Assembly: GCF_900108315.1 (NCBI RefSeq)
Contig: NZ_FNVB01000002.1
Location: 1,013,103-1,077,102 of the forward strand
Direction: 5' to 3'
DNA: 64,000 nt
Source of the DNA: Saccharopolyspora kobensis
GTDB lineage: Bacteria > Actinomycetota > Actinomycetes > Mycobacteriales > Pseudonocardiaceae
The position numbers were made by a program, and so were the translations under genes. The notes under the pieces are model-generated. The model was not told the origin of the DNA and made no database searches. It worked only from the letters and a program-made list of their open reading frames with translations. Each line of letters begins with the position of its first letter. Within the stretch, counting starts at the first letter, position 1. Of the stretch, positions 33,719-41,525 are shown piece after piece.

Positions 33719-34591
33719 CTGGCGCCGCATGCGTCGGCGTGCCTGCTCCGCCGCGGCGAACCGGCTCCGGTGCGGTGCCGGTGGGCGGCGGTTCACCAGC
33801 TGCTCGGCGCGCGCCGCCATGGCCGCGTGCACGAGCTCGGGGTGGGTCACGATGTAGAACTCGCCGCGCGCCGCCTGCGCCACGATGGCCTCCGCTGCTT
33901 CGTCGGCGCTGATGGCCTGCTCGCGGATGGCCAGCATGGTCCTCCGCTGCTCCTCGGCAGCGGCGACGTCGCCGGATTCGACGCCGCCCGCCGAGCGGAA
34001 GATGTCGGACTCCACCAGCCCCGGCAGCACCGCCGAGACGACGATGTCGGCGCCGACCTCGGCGACCTCCTGGTGCAGGCACTCGGTCATGGCCAGCACC
34101 GCGTGCTTGCTCATGATGTAGGGCGCCTGCAGGGGCAGCGAGGTGACCGCGCCGATCGAGGCGAGCGAGAGCACGTGACTGCGCCCGCCAGCGGCGATCA
34201 TGCCGGGCAGGAAGGCCCTGATGCCGTGGAAGACCCCGCTGATGTTGACCTCCACGACGCGTTGCCAGTTCGTCGGCGAGACGTCCCACAGGTAGCCGAA
34301 CTGCTCGACGCCCGCGTTGTTGATCAGCAGCCGGACGGGGCCGAACTCCTCTTCCACGTGGCGGGCCAGCCGGTCCACCGCGTCGGGATCCCGGACGTCG
34401 ACGACGTGCGGCACCACGTGCCGCCCCAGCTCACCGGCGATGCGGTGGACGGCTTCCGCGTCGACGTCGGCGGCGATCACCGTCATGCCGAGATCACCGG
34501 CGAGGTGCCTGGTCAGCCCGGCACCGATACCGGCCCCGGCTCCGGTCACCACGGCGAGACCTCCGGCGAAGACCTCCCGCGCTGTGGGCAT
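33710..34591 (-). CDS. SDR family dehydrogenase, divergent from the IclR gene
   Basis: The 293-residue SDR has GAGAGIGAGLT (cofactor motif), NNAGVEQFGYLWDV, a catalytic Ser in SLASIGAV and YIMSKHA. The C-terminal ~40 residues are arginine-rich (RRMRRQSR). The ATG at 34591 is preceded by GGAGGGG at good spacing. It shares a 310-base divergent promoter region with the IclR regulator and is followed by the second KstD-like gene. Probably acts on a steroid alcohol or ketone, by context. Confidence 0.85.
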   Translation of the reverse strand: MPTAREVFAGGLAVVTGAGAGIGAGLTRHLAGDLGMTVIAADVDAEAVHRIAGELGRHVVPHVVDVRDPDAVDRLARHVEEEFGPVRLLINNAGVEQFGYLWDVSPTNWQRVVEVNISGVFHGIRAFLPGMIAAGGRSHVLSLASIGAVTSLPLQAPYIMSKHAVLAMTECLHQEVAEVGADIVVSAVLPGLVESDIFRSAGGVESGDVAAAEEQRRTMLAIREQAISADEAAEAIVAQAARGEFYIVTHPELVHAAMAARAEQLVNRRPPAPHRSRFAAAEQARRRMRRQSR

Positions 34592-34728
34592 GAATCCCCT
34601 CCATCGGAACCGTTCCGGCGATCGCGGGGCGGCGGTCGGTCCACAGTGGCCTCCGCGGCCACCGGTCCGCGCGGGCACCTCGCTCCAGCGGGAGCGAAGA
34701 CGACCGGAGGCCGCGGTTCAACGCCCGC

Positions 34729-34743
34729 TCCCGCTGTGCGGGA
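34729..34743 (+). promoter_or_regulatory. Regulon operator site 5 (iclR/SDR divergent region)
   Basis: TCCCGCTGTGCGGGA, perfect TCCCG/CGGGA arms, between the divergent SDR and IclR genes. Confidence 0.65.
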
Positions 34744-34790
34744 CCCGGACCGGAACCTTGATGCTCCCGTCCCCCATGTCCGGTTTCCGC

Positions 34791-34805
34791 TCCCGCACAA
34801 CGGAT
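34791..34805 (+). promoter_or_regulatory. Regulon operator site 6 (iclR/SDR divergent region)
   Basis: TCCCGCACAACGGAT, a weaker copy 62 bases (about six helical turns) from site 5. A tandem arrangement would suit cooperative autoregulation. Confidence 0.5.
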
Positions 34806-34901
34806 TTCACCGCTCAGGCGCTTTCCGGCCGCGCCCGCCGCTGTTAGCATGCCGTTAGAATCAATTTCATTCCGCCGATCGAGCCGATCGAGAGGTGTGG
34901 C

Positions 34902-35780
34902 ATGACCTCAACGCTGAGGACGAGTGCCGAGTCGGCAGTCGAGCAGCGCGTCCCGCCGTCCATGGTGGAGCGGCTGACACTGATCCTGGACCTGTTCGAA
35001 CGCCCGCACACCCATCAGACCTTGGAGGACGTGACCCGGCGGACCCGCCTCCCCCGCTCCACGGCCCATCGCATCCTCGACCAGCTCGTCCGCCTGCGGT
35101 GGCTCGACCACACGACGTCCGGGTACCGGCTCGGCAAGCGCGCGCTCGGACTCGGCGGCCGCGAGATCGGGCAGAACGCGCTGCGCAGCGCAGCGGCACC
35201 GGTGCTCCACGACCTGGCGATCCGCACCGAGCTGGTGGTGCACCTGGCCGTCCTCGTCGATACCGAGGTGTACTACCTGGACAAGGTGGGCGGCCGCTCA
35301 GCCGTCGAGGTGCCCTCGCGCGTCGGCGGCCGCGCCCCGGCGCACTGCACCGCGCTCGGCAAGGCCATGCTCGCCTGGTTGCCCGTGGAACGGGTCGAGG
35401 CCGAGTACCGCGACGCGGTCCGCCGCACCGCGCGCAGCATCGCCGATCCCGGCGTCCTGCACCAGGAACTCGACCGGATCCGGCGCCGCCGCGGACTGGC
35501 CTTCGAACGCGGCGAGTGCTTCCCGACGGTCGGCTGCGTCGGCATCGCGCTGCGCGGACGGGAAGGGCCGGTGGGCGCGATCTCGCTGGTGGGCGACGTG
35601 CAGTCGCCCCTGGAGCGGGTCGCTCCCCTGCTCGTCCAGGCCGCCCACGCCATCTCGACCGAACTCGCCACCATCGCGGACGTGCCGAAGCAGCCGCGAC
35701 CGGACCTCCCGATCGCCCAGCGGTCGTGGCCGAACGAGCCGGTCGCCCAGCTGCTCGCGGTCGGTGGTGATTGGTTGTGA
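34902..35780 (+). CDS. IclR-family transcriptional regulator of the cluster
   Basis: The 292-residue protein has the IclR layout: a winged helix-turn-helix (TLEDVTRRTRLPRSTAHRIL then YRLGKRALGLG, residues ~40-90) and a C-terminal effector domain (LVVHLAVLVDTEVYYLDKVGG, HCTALGKAMLAWLP, ERGECFPTVGCVGIAL). IclR proteins sense small aromatic or carboxylic ligands and act as repressors or activators. Two inverted repeats in its own promoter region, repeated before other units of the cluster, suggest it controls them and itself. The ligand is unknown, perhaps a steroid intermediate. Confidence 0.88.
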   Translation: MTSTLRTSAESAVEQRVPPSMVERLTLILDLFERPHTHQTLEDVTRRTRLPRSTAHRILDQLVRLRWLDHTTSGYRLGKRALGLGGREIGQNALRSAAAPVLHDLAIRTELVVHLAVLVDTEVYYLDKVGGRSAVEVPSRVGGRAPAHCTALGKAMLAWLPVERVEAEYRDAVRRTARSIADPGVLHQELDRIRRRRGLAFERGECFPTVGCVGIALRGREGPVGAISLVGDVQSPLERVAPLLVQAAHAISTELATIADVPKQPRPDLPIAQRSWPNEPVAQLLAVGGDWL

Positions 35781-35934
35781 AGTCCCCGGCTGCGGGGCAC
35801 CGGGCGATGATCGAGCAGGAGGAGCTCTGGGAAGGCGCGGCCCTCGCCTTCCTCACCCGACGGGATGGCAGGTCCGCCGGCTGACGCGCCCCTGTCCTGG
35901 GGCTCGAACCAGGCGCGACCGGAACGGGGGAACA

Positions 35935-36552
35935 GTGGCGAGAATCGCCGAGACGCGGCCGCCCGCAGCTCCGATGTCCGAGGACCAGGTGGCGCGCCGG
36001 GACCGCATCCTCGACGCCGCCACCGAACTCGGCGCCCGGGCGGACCTCGACCACGTGCAGATGAACGACGTGGCCAAGGACGCCGGGGTCGCGATCGGGA
36101 CGCTCTACCGCTACTTCCCGTCCAAGACGCACCTGTTCGCCGCGGTCTTCGAGGCGCAGCTCGGCGCGTTCCTCGGGCGGTTGTGGCCGGCGGAGAGCGA
36201 GGACCTCGTCAACGACATCGGCGAGGCCCTCGTATCGCTGAGCCAGGAGCTGCTCCGGCGCCCCCGGCTGTGCGCCGCGATGGTGCAGAGCGCCGCCACC
36301 AACTACACCTCGGGACCGTTCGGGTCGGCGGAGCGCGATTCGGCGCTGTTCCACGCGATCCTGGACACCCTCACCCGGTCCGCGCCCGGTGAAGAGGTCG
36401 AGAGCACCGTCCGCTTGCTGGTGTTCAGCTGGTGGGGCGTGCTCATCTCGCGGCTCAGCGGCAAGACGACCGCCGGGCAGGCCGAGACCGACATCCGGCT
36501 GGCGGCCCACCGGCTCGTCGGACCGTTGTTGTCCGGGCACCGGTTCCCGTGA
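35935..36552 (+). CDS. TetR-family regulator, KstR-like
   Basis: The 205-residue protein starts at GTG (VARIAETRPPAAP). The N-terminal helix-turn-helix DHVQMNDVAKDAGVAIGTLYRYFPSKTHLFAAVF closely follows the KstR pattern (VxMxxVAxxAxVAxGTLYRYFPSKxHL). KstR represses cholesterol catabolic genes in mycobacteria and binds CoA thioesters of steroid side chains. The C-terminal ligand domain ends RLAAHRLVGPLLSG. It lies 154 bases after the IclR gene. Its operator here is not identified; I see no classical TNNAACNNGTTNNA KstR box in front of it. Confidence 0.8.
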   Translation: MARIAETRPPAAPMSEDQVARRDRILDAATELGARADLDHVQMNDVAKDAGVAIGTLYRYFPSKTHLFAAVFEAQLGAFLGRLWPAESEDLVNDIGEALVSLSQELLRRPRLCAAMVQSAATNYTSGPFGSAERDSALFHAILDTLTRSAPGEEVESTVRLLVFSWWGVLISRLSGKTTAGQAETDIRLAAHRLVGPLLSGHRFP

Positions 36553-36592
36553 TGGGCACCGGGACTCCGCCGTGCGAGCGCGAGGTGGGCGT

Positions 36593-37405
36593 TCAGGAGA
36601 ACGTCGCGGTGACCTCGCCGAGCGGGTCGATCTCGGCGCGGAAGCTCATTCCCGGGCTCGCCGGGACCAATGGCCCCAGCGCCCCGGACAGCACGATCTG
36701 CCCGGCTCGCAGCGGGTCGCCGAAGGACCGCGCTGTGCGGGCCAGCCAGGCGAGCGCGGCGAGCGGATCGCCCAAGCACGCAGTCCCGTCGCCCTCCGAG
36801 ACCAGTTGGCCGTCGGCGTAGAGCCGCATGGTGGTGTCCCGCGGCTGGAACTCCTCGACCGAGAACCGCCGGTCGGCCAGCACGAACAGCCCGCTGGAGG
36901 CGTTGTCGGCGACGGTGTCGGTGATCGCGATGTCCCAACCGGCGATCCGGCTGTCGACGATCTCCAGCGCCGGTACCGCGTGGTCCACCGCAGCGCGCAC
37001 CCGCGCCACGTCCAGCTCACCGTCGGCCAGGTCTTCCGCCAGCACGAAGGCGATCTCGGCTTCGACCCGTGGCTGCATCAGACGGCCGGACGGGATCTCG
37101 GCCCGGCCGGAGACGTCCATGTCGGCGAAGAGCACCCCGAAGTCGGGCTGGTCGACGCCCATCTGCCGCTGGACGGCGGGCGAGGTCAGCCCGATCTTGC
37201 GGCCCACCGCCACCGCGCCCCCGGCCTCCCGCTGCCGCGCGAGCTCCTGCTGCACGGCGTAGGCGAGGGCGATGTCGGTGTCGCCGAGCACGTCCCGCAC
37301 CGGTGCCGCGGGCGTTCCCGTCCGCTCGGCTGCGCTCAGGCGGGCGACCGCGTCGGCGATCGAGAGGTCTCGGGAGTTCTTGGTACCGGCTGTCGATGCA
37401 CGCAC
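36593..37405 (-). CDS. 2-hydroxypenta-2,4-dienoate hydratase-like protein
   Basis: The 270-residue protein belongs to the MhpD/HsaE (fumarylacetoacetate hydrolase-like) family, with VGRKIGLTSPAVQRQMGVDQPDFG, PRVEAEIAFVL (metal-ligand Glu pair) and ALEIVDSRIAGWDI. HsaE-type hydratases add water to the dienoate left after meta-cleavage and hydrolysis of ring A. It starts 4 bases after the stop of the monooxygenase gene, on the same strand. It is the only lower-pathway gene in the window. Confidence 0.85.
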   Translation of the reverse strand: MRASTAGTKNSRDLSIADAVARLSAAERTGTPAAPVRDVLGDTDIALAYAVQQELARQREAGGAVAVGRKIGLTSPAVQRQMGVDQPDFGVLFADMDVSGRAEIPSGRLMQPRVEAEIAFVLAEDLADGELDVARVRAAVDHAVPALEIVDSRIAGWDIAITDTVADNASSGLFVLADRRFSVEEFQPRDTTMRLYADGQLVSEGDGTACLGDPLAALAWLARTARSFGDPLRAGQIVLSGALGPLVPASPGMSFRAEIDPLGEVTATFS

Positions 37406-37409
37406 GTCG

Positions 37410-39074
37410 TCACGTTCGCACGCTTCTCCGGGCAGTCCCAGCGCCAGTCCCGCTGTTCAGGACTCCCCGGGAGGTGAACACGAACCCCTCGTAGCCGTCG
37501 TCCCGGATCGCCTCGCAGCGTCGGCGGTAGGCGCCCAGCCCGGCCACGTACGGCATGAACCGGCGCGGCTTGCCCTCGATGTTCGCGCCCAGGTACCACG
37601 AGTTCGCGCGGGGGAACAGCGTGGCGTCCGCGGCCCGCTGGACGTGCTCGGTCCACTTGATCGCGGCATCGCGGCGCACCTCGACCTGGACCGCCCCGGT
37701 GTCGTCGGCGTGCCGGATCAGCTCGGTGAGCCAGTCGACCTGCTGCTCCGCGGTCAGCACCATGTTGGCCAGGACCGACGGCGAACCCGGGCCGTTGACG
37801 GTGAAGAGGTTCGGGAAGCCCGGGATCTGCACGCCGAGGTAGGTCACCGGCCCGTCCGCCCACGCGTCCTGGATCCGGTCGCCGAGCGGGCCGGTGATGT
37901 CGATCCGCATGAGCGCGCCGGTCATCGCGTCGAACCCGGTGGCGTAGACCAGCACGTCCAGCTCGTGGAACCCGGCGCGGGTCTCGATGCCCGTGGCGGT
38001 GATCCGCTCGATCGGGTCCCGGCGCAGGTTGACCAGCGAGACCTCGTCCCGGTTGAACGTCTCGAAGTAGCCGGAATCGGTGCAGATCCGCTTGGTGCCG
38101 ATGGGGTGATCGGTGGGGATCAGGTCCTCGGCGGTTCGCGGGTCCTCGACGATCTCCCGGATCTTGCGCGCGGCGAACTCGCGGGCGAAGTCGTTCGACG
38201 CGCTGTTGGTGAACTGGTCCGGGAAGGTCTTGCCGAACAGCACACCGCCGTTGCGCCAGCCCGCCTCCAGCGCCGCCTCCCGCTCCTGCGGGGTGCACTC
38301 CAGCGCCGGCTTCGGGTACGGCTCGTGCGTCGAACCGCCGCCGCTCATGCGCGATTTCCGCCGCCGCGCCGGGTATTCCGCGCGGATCCGGCGCTGCTCC
38401 TCGTCGGTGAGCTTCCGGTTCAGCGCGGGCACGCTGTAGTTCGGCGTGCGCTGGAAGACGGTGAGCGAGCGGGCTCGCTCGGCCAGGATCGGCACCGACT
38501 GGATCGCCGACGAGCCGGTGCCGATGACGCCGACGCGCTTGCCCTCCAGCGCCGGGCCCGGTTGCGGCCAGCGCGCGGTGAAGTACGTCTCGCCGGCGAA
38601 GGAGTCGGCACCGGGGATGTCCGGCTTGTTCGGCGTCGACAGGGAGCCGGTGGCGAACACGAGGTACCGCGCGATGTGCTCGTCGCCGTCCTGGGTGCGC
38701 GCCGTCCAACGCGACGCCTGCTCGTCGAAGTGCGCGGCCACGACCCGCTTGCCCAGCTGGATGTGCCGGCGCAGGGCGAAGCGGTCGGCCACGTGGTCGA
38801 GGTAGGCGAGGATCTCCGGCTGGGTCGCGTAGCGCTCGCTCCACACCCAGTCGTTCTGCAGGTCCTCGTCGAACGAGTACGAGTAGTCGATGCTCTCCAC
38901 GTCGCAGCGGGCGCCCGGGTACCGGTTGAAGAACCAGGTCCCCCCGATGGCCTCGCCCGCTTCGAGGCAGCCGACGTCGAGTCCGGCCTCGCGGAAGGCG
39001 TGCACGGCGTAAAGACCGGCGAATCCGGCTCCGACGACCAGGACGTCGCGCACCTCGTGAACTCCGGTGGTCAT
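37410..39074 (-). CDS. Flavin-dependent Baeyer-Villiger monooxygenase
   Basis: The 554-residue class B monooxygenase has two Rossmann motifs (VLVVGAGFAGLYAV near residue 10 and VGVIGTGSSAIQ near residue 185) with the FGGTWFxxRYPGARCD-type segment between (IGGTWFFNRYPGARCD). The fingerprint reads FAGETYFTARWP, where the family has FxGxxxHxxxWP, so the conserved His is Phe. Such enzymes insert oxygen next to a ketone, as in steroid monooxygenases acting on C17 or C20 ketones. Its start overlaps the esterase stop by 4 bases, suggesting sequential oxidation and ester cleavage. Confidence 0.85.
   Translation of the reverse strand: MTTGVHEVRDVLVVGAGFAGLYAVHAFREAGLDVGCLEAGEAIGGTWFFNRYPGARCDVESIDYSYSFDEDLQNDWVWSERYATQPEILAYLDHVADRFALRRHIQLGKRVVAAHFDEQASRWTARTQDGDEHIARYLVFATGSLSTPNKPDIPGADSFAGETYFTARWPQPGPALEGKRVGVIGTGSSAIQSVPILAERARSLTVFQRTPNYSVPALNRKLTDEEQRRIRAEYPARRRKSRMSGGGSTHEPYPKPALECTPQEREAALEAGWRNGGVLFGKTFPDQFTNSASNDFAREFAARKIREIVEDPRTAEDLIPTDHPIGTKRICTDSGYFETFNRDEVSLVNLRRDPIERITATGIETRAGFHELDVLVYATGFDAMTGALMRIDITGPLGDRIQDAWADGPVTYLGVQIPGFPNLFTVNGPGSPSVLANMVLTAEQQVDWLTELIRHADDTGAVQVEVRRDAAIKWTEHVQRAADATLFPRANSWYLGANIEGKPRRFMPYVAGLGAYRRRCEAIRDDGYEGFVFTSRGVLNSGTGAGTARRSVRT
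37448..37462 (+). promoter_or_regulatory. Regulon operator-like site 7 (upstream of the hydratase)
   Basis: TCCCGCTGTTCAGGA, one mismatch in the right arm, lies 43 bases before the hydratase start and inside the 3-prime end of the monooxygenase gene. An internal promoter is possible; a chance match cannot be excluded. Confidence 0.45.
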
Positions 39075-40012
39075 GGTGCTCCTCGCTTCGCGGCTGCGCG
39101 CAGGTCGTGCCACAGCAGGTCGCGGGCCGATCGCCCGGCCCGCAGCGGCAGGATGGTCAGGAATCCGTGGAACAGGCCCGGGTAGTGCCGGTGCGTCACC
39201 GCCACCCCGTCCCGCGCCAGGGCCACCGCGTAGGCCCGGCCTTCGTCGGCCAGCGGGTCCAGGCCGGCGGTCACGACGATGGCGGGCGGCAGACCGCGGA
39301 AGGTGTCCGCGGCCAGCGGTTCGACCTGGTACCGGGGTTCGACCGCGCCGTCGGCGGGCAGGTACTGGCGCCAGTACCACTCCATGGCGGCCTTGGTGTT
39401 GCCGTAACCGGTGCCGCGTTCGCGGTAGCTCGCGGTGTCGCAAGCGGGATCGAGCGCGGGGTAGATGAGCACTTGAGCCGCCACCGCAGGCCCTCCGGCG
39501 TCCCTGGCCAGCAGGCAGGCGCTGGCCGCGAGGTTGCCGCCGGCGCTGTCACCGGCGATCAGCAGCCGGTCCGGGTCTCCCCCGAGCTCGCGGGCGTTCT
39601 CGGCAGCCCAGGTCAGCGCGGCGAAGGCGTCGTGGGCTGCCGCGGGTGCCTTGTGCTCCGGTGCCAGCCGGTAGTCCACCGAGATCACCACCGACTCCGT
39701 TCCTGCCGACAGCTCGCGGCAGAACCCGTCGTGCGACTCGATGTCGCAGAACACGAAGCCGCCGCCGTGGCAGAAGACGACCACCGGCAGCACCCCGTCC
39801 CCGTCGCGGTGCGGGAAGTACAGGCGGACCGGAATCTCGCCGCCGGGCCCGGGAATCCTCCGGTCTTCGGTCTTGGCCACGACGTCCGGGTTGCGCACCG
39901 GTTGCCGCCGGGCCGCGATGGCGGCGCGTGCTTCGGGTCCGGTCATCTCCTCGACCCGCGGAAAATCCGCGTCGAGCGACCGGATGACCGCCGCGACCTC
40001 TTCGTCGAACAC
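39071..40012 (-). CDS. Alpha/beta hydrolase (HSL-type esterase) coupled to the monooxygenase
   Basis: The 313-residue hydrolase has HGGGFVFCD (oxyanion hole, about residue 82), the nucleophile elbow GDSAGG (about residue 154), Asp in TAGLDPLADEG and His in GLFHGF. HSL-type esterases hydrolyse short-chain and bulky esters. ATGA overlap with the Baeyer-Villiger gene suggests it opens the ester or lactone that enzyme makes (for example a 17-acetate ester or D-ring lactone). It leads the esterase-monooxygenase-hydratase unit. Confidence 0.87.
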   Translation of the reverse strand: MFDEEVAAVIRSLDADFPRVEEMTGPEARAAIAARRQPVRNPDVVAKTEDRRIPGPGGEIPVRLYFPHRDGDGVLPVVVFCHGGGFVFCDIESHDGFCRELSAGTESVVISVDYRLAPEHKAPAAAHDAFAALTWAAENARELGGDPDRLLIAGDSAGGNLAASACLLARDAGGPAVAAQVLIYPALDPACDTASYRERGTGYGNTKAAMEWYWRQYLPADGAVEPRYQVEPLAADTFRGLPPAIVVTAGLDPLADEGRAYAVALARDGVAVTHRHYPGLFHGFLTILPLRAGRSARDLLWHDLRAAAKRGAP

Positions 40013-40127
40013 GATCGCCCTCCTCGGCGCAGCCGTTCAACCGGGCATGGAAACCCTTACGGCGCAACGTCTTCTGCTTGGCGCGGTGGGACCATACACG
40101 CGGGGGAACCGGCGGAGCGAGGCCGAT

Positions 40128-40142
40128 TCCCGGTCAGTGGGC
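40128..40142 (-). promoter_or_regulatory. Regulon operator-like site 8 (upstream of the esterase)
   Basis: Read on the minus strand, GCCCACTGACCGGGA differs from site 3 at one base. It lies 116 bases upstream of the esterase start. Confidence 0.5.
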
Positions 40143-40165
40143 CGCAAGCACGGGCTCGCGCCTGC

Positions 40166-41494
40166 TCACGTCGCGGCACCAGTGCGCGTCTCGACCTCCC
40201 GCGACAGATCGCGACCGCGGGTCTCACCGGTGCGCCAGATGGCCAGCAGCGTCACGAGGCCGCAGGCGCCCGCCAGCACCGCCAGCGGAGTGCTCGACGG
40301 CACGCCCGAGACGGTGAACACGCTGCTGGCGAGCAGCGGCGTGAAGCCTCCGCCGACGAGTGCGCCCACCTGGTAGCCGAGCGAGACGCCGGTGTAGCGG
40401 ACGCCAGTGCCGAACATCTCCGACAGCAGCGGGCCGAGCGGCGCGTACATCGCGTTCTGGAGCAACTGCCCCAGCGCCATGCCCACGAACAGCAGAGCCA
40501 CCACCTTCGTGTTGACCAGGGCGTACATCGGGAAGGCCAGCAGCACGATCCCCGCTGCACCGCCGACCACCACGGTCCGGCGGCCGAGGTGGTCCGACAG
40601 CACGGAGAACAGCGGGATGGCCACCAGCCCGATCACGGCGGTGATCAGCACTCCGGTCACCACGTCGGCGGTGTCGTACCCGATGGACCGGCCGTAGGTG
40701 ATCATGAAGGTGCTGATCAACGCGGTCAGCGCGAACGGGCCGATGCCGACGGCGCTGGCGAGCAGGAAGGTGCCGGGATTGCGCAGCACCTCCACCAGCG
40801 GGACCTTCGGCTTGTCCGCGGCGCTCCGCGACTGCTCGAACAGCGGGCTCTCGGTGATGCTGATCCGCACGTACAGCCCGACGCCGAGCAGCACCGCGCT
40901 GAACAGGAACGGCACCCGCCAACCCCAGGACATCAGCTGCTCCTCGGGCAGCCTGGTCACCAGTGCGACCGCGATCGTCGAGAGCACCGAGCCCAGCGGC
41001 GAACCCATCTGCAGCAGACCGTTCCACAGGCCCCTGCGCCCGGCGTCGGCGTGCTCGACGACCATCAGCGTCGCACCGGCCCATTCACCGCCGATGGCCA
41101 CGCCCTGCACGATCCGGCACAGCACCAGCAGAACCGGCGCCCACACCCCGATCACGTGGTAGGTCGGCAGCAGGCCGATCAGCACGCTCGCCAGCCCCAT
41201 CATGACCATGGTGACCACGAGCATCGACTTGCGGCCCATCCGGTCGCCGAAGTGCCCGAAGACGATCCCGCCGACGGGCCGGGCGACGTAACCGACGGCC
41301 AGCGTCCCGAACGAGGCGATGGTGCCGACCACCGGGTCGGATCCGGGGAAGAACAGCTCGCCGAAGACGATGGCGGCCAGCGTTCCGTAGAGCAGGAAGT
41401 CGTAGTACTCGATGACGGTGCCGAGCAGGCCGGACAGCGCGACCTTGCGCAGCACGGCCTGGTCGGGAGATCTACGCACGGCGGTTTCGGACAT
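40166..41494 (-). CDS. MFS transporter, metabolite:H+ symporter (MHS) family
   Basis: The 442-residue protein has twelve predicted transmembrane helices and MHS signatures: GTVIEYYDFLLYG in helix 1, GHFGDRMGRKSMLV in loop 2-3, and RIVQGVAIGGEWAGATLMVVE in helices 4-5. Relatives import shikimate, proline betaine, citrate or aromatic acids. It is the last gene of the five-gene operon that diverges from the KstR2-like regulator, so it probably imports the substrate of that operon. Substrate not inferable from sequence. Confidence 0.88.
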   Translation of the reverse strand: MSETAVRRSPDQAVLRKVALSGLLGTVIEYYDFLLYGTLAAIVFGELFFPGSDPVVGTIASFGTLAVGYVARPVGGIVFGHFGDRMGRKSMLVVTMVMMGLASVLIGLLPTYHVIGVWAPVLLVLCRIVQGVAIGGEWAGATLMVVEHADAGRRGLWNGLLQMGSPLGSVLSTIAVALVTRLPEEQLMSWGWRVPFLFSAVLLGVGLYVRISITESPLFEQSRSAADKPKVPLVEVLRNPGTFLLASAVGIGPFALTALISTFMITYGRSIGYDTADVVTGVLITAVIGLVAIPLFSVLSDHLGRRTVVVGGAAGIVLLAFPMYALVNTKVVALLFVGMALGQLLQNAMYAPLGPLLSEMFGTGVRYTGVSLGYQVGALVGGGFTPLLASSVFTVSGVPSSTPLAVLAGACGLVTLLAIWRTGETRGRDLSREVETRTGAAT

Positions 41495-41525
41495 CTTCGA
41501 CTCCGTTGTCGGATCCGGGAACTTC

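Larger units (their letters stand above)
34592..34901. other. Divergent control region of the SDR and IclR genes
   Basis: This 310-base region has no gene. It holds two operator sites (34729 and 34791) and a 7-bp inverted repeat TCGCTCC/GGAGCGA (34679-34696). An AT-richer stretch just before the IclR gene (TTAGAATCAATTTCATT, about 34853-34869) is a plausible promoter element. Confidence 0.55.

Noticed and set aside
31149..34289. A 1046-residue open frame on the minus strand
   Set aside because: It is a shadow of the two KstD-like genes and the SDR in another frame. It is arginine- and alanine-rich with no domain, while the overlapping frames carry clear motifs.
34679..34696. TCGCTCC/GGAGCGA repeat as a ninth operator site
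   Set aside because: It is a perfect 7-bp palindrome but does not keep the TCCCG-N5-CGGGA spacing, so it was not counted in the regulon motif.
31943..34858. A 971-residue open frame on the plus strand
   Set aside because: Antisense shadow typical of 70% GC DNA; the minus-strand flavoproteins have FAD motifs and family length.
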